From NCBI RefSeq assembly GCF_002341865.1, contig NZ_DDOV01000005.1, positions 3,719 through 13,480 of the forward strand: a stretch of 9,762 bases of DNA, in the 5' to 3' direction. The first letter of the stretch is position 1; every line of letters begins with the position of its first letter. Made by a program: the position numbers and the translations under genes. The notes under the pieces were generated by a model that was not told the DNA's origin, ran no database searches, and saw only the letters and a program-made list of their open reading frames with translations. This DNA is from Clostridium sp. UBA2485 (GTDB lineage: Bacteria; Bacillota; Clostridia; Clostridiales; Clostridiaceae). Shown one piece after another: positions 1 through 5,880 of the stretch.

Positions 1-160
1 TAATAGGGAAAGTGGTGAAAATCCACTGCAGCCCCCGCTACTGTAGACGGAGACAAAGCCAAATCCACTGGAGCAATCTGGGAAGGATGGTGGAGAATGA
101 CCCGTGAGCCAGGAGACCTACCTAAATCAGTATATGGACTTCGGAGGGAAGTAAAACCAT
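1..160 (+). promoter_or_regulatory. Cobalamin riboswitch, aptamer 1 (5' end cut by window)
   Basis: The aptamer shows the conserved class-I cobalamin core: TAATAGGGAAAGTGGTGAAA at 1-20, the P5 hairpin AGTGG/CCACT (11-15 and 23-27), GCTACTGTA near 37-45, CTGGGAAGG near 78-86, and the B12 box GAGCCAGGAGACCTACC ending at 122. A P13-type hairpin ACTTC/GAAGT with loop GGAGG lies at 138-152. The 3' strand of the closing helix (CCTAA, 121-125) is present, but its 5' partner must lie about 20 bases upstream of the window. When adenosylcobalamin or a related corrinoid binds, the downstream terminator at 249-276 should form and stop transcription. It is followed by a second, related aptamer and not by a gene. 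Confidence 0.93.
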
Positions 161-248
161 AGAATATAACAGATAAATAGTTGTAAATTTTATATTTTAT
201 AATTTTTACATGTTATGTTGTTTTTTATGTGATTACAATAGTATTATT

Positions 249-276
249 AGCCTCCGTTTTACGGAGGCTTTATTTA
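249..276 (+). terminator. Intrinsic terminator of riboswitch 1
   Basis: A perfect 8-bp stem AGCCTCCG (249-256) / CGGAGGCT (262-269) with a 5-nt loop TTTTA is followed by a U-rich tail (TTTATTTATTTA). This is the expected expression platform of the upstream cobalamin aptamer. The 5' arm CCTCCG (251-256) is also a perfect complement of CGGAGG at 142-147 in the P13 hairpin of the aptamer, which gives a plausible competing antiterminator. Confidence 0.87.
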
Positions 277-448
277 TTTACTAGGAAACTATACGAATCT
301 TAGCCATCTTCAAAAATAATTAATTACTACTAAAATATGTTTTAAGTAATAAATAAAAATCATAATTTTCTTTTATTTAATAAAAGTAATATGAAATAAA
401 GTTTTAAACATCTATAAATTTGTTTTATTTTAAAATTTAATATTGTAA
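277..448 (+). other. Spacer between the two riboswitches, no gene
   Basis: About 170 bases of very AT-rich sequence without a credible ORF. Weak hairpins can be drawn (ATTACT..TAAAA/TTTTAAGTAAT at 323-350; CTTTTA/TAAAAG at 370-386), but they are all A/T and lack U-tracts. A second promoter just before aptamer 2 cannot be excluded (TAATAT at 438-443 and TATTGT at 441-446 are -10-like), but no well-spaced -35 element is visible, so none is annotated. Confidence 0.6.
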
Positions 449-625
449 CATTAGGTTTCTTAATAGAATTAATAGGGAAAGTGGTGAAAGTCCACTACAG
501 CCCACGCTACTGTAAATAGGAAAAAGTCTTAATAACCACTGAAAATATTTCGGGAAGGTAAGATGAAATGAATCTATAAGTCAGGAGACCTGCCTAATGG
601 GTGACTTAGTTTTCGATGGGAAAAT
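449..625 (+). promoter_or_regulatory. Cobalamin riboswitch, aptamer 2 (complete)
   Basis: This is a complete second cobalamin aptamer. A closing helix CATTAGG (449-455) / CCTAATG (593-599) brackets the conserved core: TAATAGGGAAAGTGGTGAAA at 470-489, P5 arms AGTGG/CCACT, GCTACTGTA at 506-514, CGGGAAGG near 551-558, and the B12 box AAGTCAGGAGACCTGCC at 578-594. A P13-type hairpin TTTTC/GAAAA with loop GATGG follows at 610-624. The first ~45 aligned bases differ from aptamer 1 at only a few positions, while the variable arms have diverged. It controls the terminator at 680-705, and with it the btuF-btuC-btuD-cbiZ-cobN operon. Confidence 0.95.
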
Positions 626-640
626 ATTTTGTTCTTCATA

Positions 641-668
641 GTAAAGCATTTTAAATAAAATGTTTTAC
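641..668 (+). promoter_or_regulatory. Stable hairpin in the expression platform of riboswitch 2
   Basis: A 12-bp stem GTAAAGCATTTT (641-652) / AAAATGTTTTAC (657-668) with one G-U pair and a 4-nt loop AAAT lies between the aptamer and its terminator. It has no U-tract of its own, so it is not a terminator. Folding it would bring the P13 strand (608-613) close to the terminator 5' arm (681-686), which could help the proposed antiterminator pairing. The stem is seen in the sequence; the role is inferred. Confidence 0.6.
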
Positions 669-679
669 ATTAAATTGCA

Positions 680-705
680 AAAAACTCCTCTAGGAGTTTT
701 TATTT
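680..705 (+). terminator. Intrinsic terminator of riboswitch 2
   Basis: The stem AAAAACTCC (680-688) / GGAGTTTTT (693-701) has a tight TCTA loop and a T-run (697-701) followed by ATTTATATA. It lies about 85 bases after the B12 box of aptamer 2, the usual place for a Gram-positive cobalamin riboswitch expression platform. Bases AAAACT (681-686) can alternatively pair with AGTTTT (608-613), and CTCCT (685-689) with AGGAG (583-587) of the B12 box. Confidence 0.87.
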
Positions 706-710
706 ATATA

Positions 711-968
711 TAAGATATCTTCAACAAAGTAACTAGTCAGTATGTTGGAATATTTTACGTTATATTGCACCCACTAATTTTGTTAGTAATATAAATAAAC
801 AATGAAATTGGTGTCCTTATATGATGGAAAATATTTATAACATCTTTGGCTAGTTATTTTCGTATGTTTTATGAAATTTCGCATTGAGATAATCAATAAA
901 TAGGATGGTTATTTATTGAATTTTTAACTAGTTATTTTTTAAAGATATCTTAAAGAATTTTATATTAT
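711..968 (+). other. AT-rich leader between terminator 2 and btuF, with repeats
   Basis: No convincing gene is present. The stretch is bracketed by matching sequence in opposite orientation: TAAGATATCTT (711-721) with AAGATATCTTA (942-952), and further in TAACTAGT (730-737) with ACTAGTTA (927-934). The segment CTAGTTATTTT occurs at 850-860 and again at 928-938. A weak sigma-A-like pair, TTGCAC (765-770) and TAATAT (787-792) with a 16-bp spacer, can be drawn but is only a 4/6 match at each element. Short ATG frames at 802-840 and 821-853 have no ribosome-binding site. Confidence 0.5.
893..919 (+). promoter_or_regulatory. Perfect 10-bp inverted repeat upstream of btuF
   Basis: TCAATAAATA (893-902) and TATTTATTGA (910-919) form a perfect 10-bp stem around the 7-nt loop GGATGGT, about 50 bases before the btuF ribosome-binding site. 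The stem is almost all A-T. It could be a mRNA hairpin or an operator for an unknown regulator. The U-rich run that follows (921-925) is short, so a terminator role is possible but weak. Confidence 0.45.
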
Positions 969-981
969 AGGGGGAAGACTT

Positions 982-2430
982 ATGAATTTAAAATCTAAGA
1001 AAAAAAATAGTAAGTACATTTTATTAATTATGCTAGTTACAGTTTTACTCGTAGTATTTACTGGATGCTCCAATAATGCAGAGAAAGGTGATAAAGCTGA
1101 ACTAATAATTGATAATAATGATACTAAAAACACAGTTAGTACTAAAATTGAAAATGAAAAAGTTTACGTATCTTTGAAAGAAGCATTTGAATTTTTAGGT
1201 GGTAAATGCGACATAGAAGGAAATAATGCTAATATAACAAAAGATAAGGATACGGTAAAGGTGGATTCAACTAGTAAGGATGCTTATGTTAATTCAACTA
1301 AAGTAACAATGAGCGATATGCCTAAAGTTATAAATAAGGATATATATGTTCCAATTGATTTTTTAAATGAATCAATGGACGCCAGAGTTACTTACGATAA
1401 AGAGAATAAAACTTTAAACATAAGGACAGAAATGCCACTACTTTATACAAAATCATTTAGTGTACAATACCTTAAAGGTGGATTAAAAAAAGTAGTAGAT
1501 GGAGATAAAAGAACTTTTATTTTAGTTCCAGATGGAAAAACTGTCCCAGAAGAGTATAAGAACGAAGTAGCAATAAAAACCCCAATAAAAAATGTTCTTA
1601 CTGCATCCACAACCCAAGCTTGTCTATTAAGACCAATAAATGAATTATTAAGTATATCTGGAGTTACAACTGCTGCAGATCAATGGCAAATAGAAGAAGT
1701 GAAAAAAAATATAGAAAGTGGCAAAATAGCTTTTGTTGGTAATAGTAAGGCGCCAGATTATGAAAAGATTTCTTCATTAAAGCCTGAAATAGTGTTTGTA
1801 TATTCAGGACCAGCTGGACAACAAGCCATGATGGAAAAACTTGATGAGTTAAAAATAAACTATGCTGTGGATAATGAATATCTTGAGGAAAGTCCTTTTG
1901 GTAGAGTTGAGTGGATGAAATTTCTTGCCGCATTCTATGATAAAGAAGAAGAAGCAGAGAAATACTTTAATAAGGCTATAGAAACAGTAAAAAAAGAAAC
2001 AGAGAAAATTGCTAATATGGATAAACCTAAAGTGGCATGGGGATTTATAAGTAAAGGAGAGGTGTATGTTCCAAAATCAGGCTCATATGTTGCAGAAATG
2101 ATTAAAATGGCCGGTGGTGAATATATATTTGATGATTTAGGTGTAGGAAATGGCAAAATAAGTATTGAGGAATTTTATGCAAAATCAAAAGATGCAGATA
2201 TATTTATCTATTCTTCAACGTCTCAGTGGAATCCAACTCTTAAATCTATAATTGAGCAAGCTCCAACTCTTGAAAAATTAGACGCAGTAAAAAATAAGAA
2301 CGTTTGGTGCTTTCACCCAGATTATTGGCAGTCAACAGATAAGGTTGATGAGCTAATAATAGACCTTGTTAATATACTCCATAATCAAAAAGAAAATAAG
2401 GAAATAAAACATTATATTAAATATGAATAG
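982..2430 (+). CDS. btuF: BtuF-like cobalamin-binding lipoprotein with N-terminal copper-amine-oxidase-N-like domain
   Basis: This is the probable extracellular substrate-binding lipoprotein of a B12 ABC importer. It has a lysine-rich N-terminus, a hydrophobic stretch (residues ~12-27) and a lipobox FTGC with the lipidated Cys at 29. Residues ~40-148 resemble a copper amine oxidase N-terminal (stalk) domain, ending in VPIDFLNESMDARVTYD-type sequence. Residues ~200-468 match the Fe3+/B12 (PF01497-type) binding fold: lobe 1 with ISSLKPEIVFVYSG (263-276), a long inter-lobe helix (~313-345), and lobe 2 starting KPKVAWGF (348-355). At 482 residues it is longer than usual BtuF proteins because of the extra domain. 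The ATG at 982 follows AGGGGG (969-974) with 7-nt spacing. B12 as ligand is inferred from the riboswitches and cbiZ; the family also binds iron-siderophores and haem. Confidence 0.88.
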   Translation: MNLKSKKKNSKYILLIMLVTVLLVVFTGCSNNAEKGDKAELIIDNNDTKNTVSTKIENEKVYVSLKEAFEFLGGKCDIEGNNANITKDKDTVKVDSTSKDAYVNSTKVTMSDMPKVINKDIYVPIDFLNESMDARVTYDKENKTLNIRTEMPLLYTKSFSVQYLKGGLKKVVDGDKRTFILVPDGKTVPEEYKNEVAIKTPIKNVLTASTTQACLLRPINELLSISGVTTAADQWQIEEVKKNIESGKIAFVGNSKAPDYEKISSLKPEIVFVYSGPAGQQAMMEKLDELKINYAVDNEYLEESPFGRVEWMKFLAAFYDKEEEAEKYFNKAIETVKKETEKIANMDKPKVAWGFISKGEVYVPKSGSYVAEMIKMAGGEYIFDDLGVGNGKISIEEFYAKSKDADIFIYSSTSQWNPTLKSIIEQAPTLEKLDAVKNKNVWCFHPDYWQSTDKVDELIIDLVNILHNQKENKEIKHYIKYE

Positions 2431-2465
2431 ATAAATTTTTAATATTAGAAATGTGGGGAGGACTT

Positions 2466-3494
2466 ATGGATTTTTTAAAAAAGATAAGAGCTAGGTATTA
2501 TATAATTTTTTCCTTACTTATAATTAGTTTAATTTTAATTTTTGGATTTTGTATAGGATTTGGTTCTGTGAAAATAAAATTAGATGAAGTTTTTAATATA
2601 TTATTTAATCATGCAGCTACTGACAGTACTTTTTATGATATTGTGTGGGATATAAGATTTCCTAGAGCTTTAGCGGCATTGATTAGTGGAGCAGCTCTTG
2701 CAGTATCTGGACTTTTACTTCAAATATTTTTTAAAAATCCAATAGTTGAACCATATGTGCTTGGAGTATCCTCAGGGGCTACTTTATGTGTAGGTCTTGT
2801 AATGTTAGGTGGAGTAAAATTTGGTTTTGAGAGTATATCTCCATTTTTATTATTTACTGCAGCACTTATAGGATCACTGCTAGTTATGCTAGTAGTGGTT
2901 CTATTTGCAGGTAGAGTAAAAAGTATAATAACTCTCCTTGTAATAGGGCTGATGGTTGGATATGTTTGTAGTTCAGTTACAAGTATTTTGACTGCCTTTG
3001 CGGATAAAGAACGTCTTCAGGGCTTTACATTATGGAGAATGGGTAGTTTTTCTGGCTTTACTTGGAGAAGTATAAAAGTATTAATGGCCATGGGAATTCC
3101 TACAATTCTATCTTCACTTTTTATAGTTAAACCTTTAAATGCTTTTTTATTAGGTGAAGAATATGCAAAAAGTATGGGAGTGAAAATAAAAGCATTTAGA
3201 ATTACTATTGTTATTATATCAAGTATACTTGCATCAGTAGTAACCGCTTTTGCAGGCCCAGTGGCTTTCATTGGATTAGCAGTCCCACATATAACAAGAC
3301 TTATTTTTAGAACATCTGATAATAAAGTTTTAATACCTGGAACAATTTTATTAGGCGGTGTTGTTACTTGTATTTGTGATCTTATAGCAAGAACAATATT
3401 TGCACCAGTAGAGCTTCCGATAAGTTCTGTAACATCAATTATTGGAGCTCCTATAGTTATATTCCTTATATTAAAAAGGAGGACATCACTATGA
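2466..3494 (+). CDS. btuC: BtuC-type cobalamin ABC transporter permease (FecCD family)
   Basis: This is the membrane subunit of the importer, 342 residues, the usual size for the FecCD/BtuC family, with about ten hydrophobic segments. Family hallmarks are visible: RFPRALAALISGAALAVSG (64-82), NPIVEPYVLGVSSGA (91-105), LNAFLLGEEYAKSMGV (224-239), GPVAFIGLAVPHITR (264-278) and ELPISSVTSIIGAP (316-329). The GEE-containing loop before the conserved GPVAFIG block is the region that couples to the ATPase in this family. An in-frame ATG at 2451 would add five residues (MWGGL), but it lacks a ribosome-binding site; GGGGAGG (2455-2461) sits inside those codons and properly serves ATG 2466, so 2466 is chosen. 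The stop overlaps the btuD start as ATGA, which suggests translational coupling. Confidence 0.93.
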   Translation: MDFLKKIRARYYIIFSLLIISLILIFGFCIGFGSVKIKLDEVFNILFNHAATDSTFYDIVWDIRFPRALAALISGAALAVSGLLLQIFFKNPIVEPYVLGVSSGATLCVGLVMLGGVKFGFESISPFLLFTAALIGSLLVMLVVVLFAGRVKSIITLLVIGLMVGYVCSSVTSILTAFADKERLQGFTLWRMGSFSGFTWRSIKVLMAMGIPTILSSLFIVKPLNAFLLGEEYAKSMGVKIKAFRITIVIISSILASVVTAFAGPVAFIGLAVPHITRLIFRTSDNKVLIPGTILLGGVVTCICDLIARTIFAPVELPISSVTSIIGAPIVIFLILKRRTSL

Positions 3495-4732
3495 TCATTT
3501 TAAAAACTGAAAATCTTTTTGCTGGTTATGGAAAGAAATCAGTAGTTGAAAATGTTAATATTAGTGGGATAAAAGGACAGGTAGTGTGTTTTTTAGGTCC
3601 AAATGGTGCTGGTAAAACAACTATTTTAAGAACTTTATCAGGCTTGCTTGAGCCTGTTAAAGGAGAAGTTTATATAAAGGAAGAAAAACTTTCAAATATA
3701 AGTAAAAAAGATTTATCAAAACAGTTAGCTGTTGTTTTAACAAAAAAATTTGAGGGTGGACTAATGACTTGTTATGAGGTTGTATCAATGGGAAGATACC
3801 CACATACAGGTTTTTTTGGGCGCTTGTCTCAAGAGGATACTGAAAAAGTTTTTGGGGCTTTAAAAACTGTAAATGCAGAAAAACTAGCTGAAAGATATTT
3901 TGATGAATTAAGTGATGGAGAAAAGCAAAAGATACTTGTTGCGAGGGCTTTAGTTCAAGAGCCGGAAGTTATTATTCTTGATGAACCTACCACTCATCTT
4001 GATATACGTCATAGATTAGAGCTTATTGATATTCTTAAGAAATTAAGCAAAGAAAAAGGAATTACCGTTATTTTATCATTACATGAAATTGATATTGCAA
4101 TAAAGAGTTGTGATAAGGTAATTCTTGTAAAAGATAATAAAGTTTTAGCTTATGGTGTACCAGAGGATGTGGTAAATGAACATATAATTAAAAAATTATA
4201 TGATATAAAAGATGCAAGCTTTAATAATTTACTTGGCTCAATAGAACTTTCGAATAAATTAAAACCACAAGTATTTGTTATTGGAGGAAGTGGATATGGT
4301 GCTCCTATATATAGAGCATTAACAAAACATAGTATTGGGGTATCAACAGGAATAATACATGAGAATGATATTGATTATGAAATAGCAAGAACCATAGGAG
4401 TTGACATACAAAGCGAAAAACCTTTTAAAGCTATAAATGACATTTCATTTACAAAATCTTTAAGCATCATTGACAAAATAGATATAGTAATAGATTCGGG
4501 CTATCCAATAGGAGAGATAAATAAAAGAAATCTAGATTTAATTTATTATGCTTTAAATAAAGGGAAAAAAGTTTTTACACTAAGAGATAAATTTGAAGGT
4601 ATTGAAATTTATGGAGATAAAAGCAAGAGATTAATACATTGTGACAATATAGCCAAAGTTATAGAGAACTTTTATAGCGTTAAGAAAGATAAATATTGCG
4701 AAAATGAAATTCCAAGGAGTGATTTATATTGA
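3491..4732 (+). CDS. btuD: BtuD-type cobalamin ABC transporter ATPase with extra C-terminal domain
   Basis: This is the cytoplasmic ATPase that powers the importer. Residues 1-~245 are a full ABC domain: Walker A GPNGAGKTT (36-44), signature LSDGEKQK (140-147), Walker B VIILDEPTTHLD (160-171), and H-loop His198 in SLHEID. The usual Q-loop glutamine is not evident; the corresponding segment reads VVLTKKFEGG (81-90) before MTCYEVVSMGRYPHTG, a variant I recall from some BtuD/HmuV-like ATPases. Residues ~258-395 form an added domain that starts with a Rossmann-like glycine-rich strand-turn VFVIGGSGYGAP (261-272) and contains further alternating strands and helices (IDIVIDSGYP 330-339; KKVFTLRD 359-366). 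Its role is unknown; it may sense a nucleotide or corrinoid. AAAAAGGAGG lies just upstream, and the start overlaps the btuC stop by 4 nt. Confidence 0.9.
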   Translation: MIILKTENLFAGYGKKSVVENVNISGIKGQVVCFLGPNGAGKTTILRTLSGLLEPVKGEVYIKEEKLSNISKKDLSKQLAVVLTKKFEGGLMTCYEVVSMGRYPHTGFFGRLSQEDTEKVFGALKTVNAEKLAERYFDELSDGEKQKILVARALVQEPEVIILDEPTTHLDIRHRLELIDILKKLSKEKGITVILSLHEIDIAIKSCDKVILVKDNKVLAYGVPEDVVNEHIIKKLYDIKDASFNNLLGSIELSNKLKPQVFVIGGSGYGAPIYRALTKHSIGVSTGIIHENDIDYEIARTIGVDIQSEKPFKAINDISFTKSLSIIDKIDIVIDSGYPIGEINKRNLDLIYYALNKGKKVFTLRDKFEGIEIYGDKSKRLIHCDNIAKVIENFYSVKKDKYCENEIPRSDLY

Positions 4733-5880
4733 TGATATACAAATTATCTACAGGTGATAAAGTACATAAATATGATAAAAGTATAGTTATTCAATTTAAA
4801 GATGATAGAAAGGTTCTAAGTACATCTCCTATAAATGGAGGATATAGAGAAGATCTAAAGACTGTTTTTAATCATGATGAGAATCCCGGAGCAGGTATAG
4901 CTTGCAAATTAAAGGCACCTACTTATAGTGAGCATATGTATTTAATAGCAGAACAATTGGGTTTGAATTCTGAAGAAACTGCAGGAATTTCTACTGCAGC
5001 GTCTATGGAAAATCTGTCTATTAAGAGTGAAAGCTTTGATGAGGTTACAGTAACAGCAATGGTTACAGGTGGGGTTGAAGTAAATGGTGGAAGAGTTGGA
5101 GATCCTGCTTCATATTATGAGAAAAATTGTAAAGTTGAAATGATAAAACATGGAACAATAAACATTATCTTAGTCATAGATGGAAATCTGCCACCTGAAA
5201 CAATGACTAGAGCATTAGTAACCTGTACAGAAGCTAAAACTGCAGCACTTCAGGAACTGATGGCAGGAAGCAATTATTCAAGAGGAATTGCTACTGGATC
5301 TGGAACAGATGGAACTATTATTGTTTGTAATAGCAAATCAAAGATTAAATTAACAAATGCTGGCAAGCATTCCAAGTTAGGAGAATTAATTGGAGTTGCA
5401 GTAAAAAAGGCGGTAAAGGAAGCACTTTTTTTACAGACTGGATTATGTGCTGAAAGCCAACATAGTATGTTGAAAAGAGTGAAGAGATTTGGTATTGATG
5501 AAAACAAGATATGGAATAAGTATGAAGAAATATATTGTGGATATTTAAGTGAAGAAAACAAAGAACAGCTTGCAAAACCAGAATTCATACACAATCTTCA
5601 CATAATAGATAGAAGAGAAGATTTAGTAATATTAACTTCATTATATGTACATATTATGGATCAATTAGATTGGGGACTGTTATCATCAAGTGAAGCTATA
5701 AATGGGGCAAATGAAATTTTAAATAGGATATTAGAAAAGTTTAACATAGAAAATAGCTTAATTAAAATATTTAAATTAGACTATAGTAAAGATAAATCTG
5801 TTGAAGAAGTAGTTGAGATTATTGTAGATAGATTTATATTAATAATGGCACAAATATCAGGAGGAATTAAAAATGTTTAG
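4732..5880 (+). CDS. cbiZ: CbiZ adenosylcobinamide amidohydrolase with C-terminal extension
   Basis: CbiZ hydrolyses the amide joining aminopropanol to the corrin ring of adenosylcobinamide, giving adenosylcobyric acid that can re-enter cobalamin assembly. Conserved CbiZ blocks occur in order: LSTSPINGG (29-37), VTAMVTGGVEVNGGRVGDP (107-125), HGTINIILVIDGNL (140-153), TEAKTAALQEL (167-177), ATGSGTDGTIIV (187-198) and KHSKLGELIG (212-221). The core ends around residue 235, near the usual length for the family. About 145 further residues look mostly helical and are not recognised. AAGGAG (4714-4719) precedes both TTG 4729 and ATG 4732; ATG is chosen for codon strength, though TTG gives the more usual 9-nt spacing (383 residues). 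TGATG overlap with btuD implies coupling, and location beside btuFCD fits salvage of imported corrinoids. Confidence 0.9.
   Translation: MIYKLSTGDKVHKYDKSIVIQFKDDRKVLSTSPINGGYREDLKTVFNHDENPGAGIACKLKAPTYSEHMYLIAEQLGLNSEETAGISTAASMENLSIKSESFDEVTVTAMVTGGVEVNGGRVGDPASYYEKNCKVEMIKHGTINIILVIDGNLPPETMTRALVTCTEAKTAALQELMAGSNYSRGIATGSGTDGTIIVCNSKSKIKLTNAGKHSKLGELIGVAVKKAVKEALFLQTGLCAESQHSMLKRVKRFGIDENKIWNKYEEIYCGYLSEENKEQLAKPEFIHNLHIIDRREDLVILTSLYVHIMDQLDWGLLSSSEAINGANEILNRILEKFNIENSLIKIFKLDYSKDKSVEEVVEIIVDRFILIMAQISGGIKNV

Noticed and set aside
323..386. AT-only hairpins in the inter-riboswitch spacer as terminators or operators
   Set aside because: Stems are A/T, imperfect or short, and are not followed by U-tracts; such hairpins arise often by chance here.
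412..446. Promoter just upstream of aptamer 2
   Set aside because: -10-like TAATAT/TATTGT can be picked, but no -35 box at proper spacing is convincing in this composition.
1..710. CRISPR-like or transposon-derived explanation for the repeated sequence at 1-45 and 470-514
   Set aside because: The repeated bases are the conserved cobalamin aptamer core, and both copies continue into a B12 box and terminator.
802..853. Short leader ORFs (ATG 802-840, 12 codons; ATG 821-853, 10 codons)
   Set aside because: No ribosome-binding site precedes either ATG, and random short frames are expected in AT-rich DNA.
1664..2156. Minus-strand open frames inside btuF, and similar ones inside btuC, cbiZ and cobN
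   Set aside because: They lie antisense to strongly supported family genes, show no recognisable domain, and have no ribosome-binding or operon context.
2451..2465. Upstream ATG start for btuC adding five residues (MWGGL)
   Set aside because: The GGGGAGG ribosome-binding site lies inside those codons and is correctly spaced for ATG 2466; nothing similar precedes 2451.
4729..4731. TTG start for cbiZ
   Set aside because: Not excluded, and its spacing to AAGGAG is good, but ATG 4732 is directly next to it and is the stronger codon; the protein differs by one residue.
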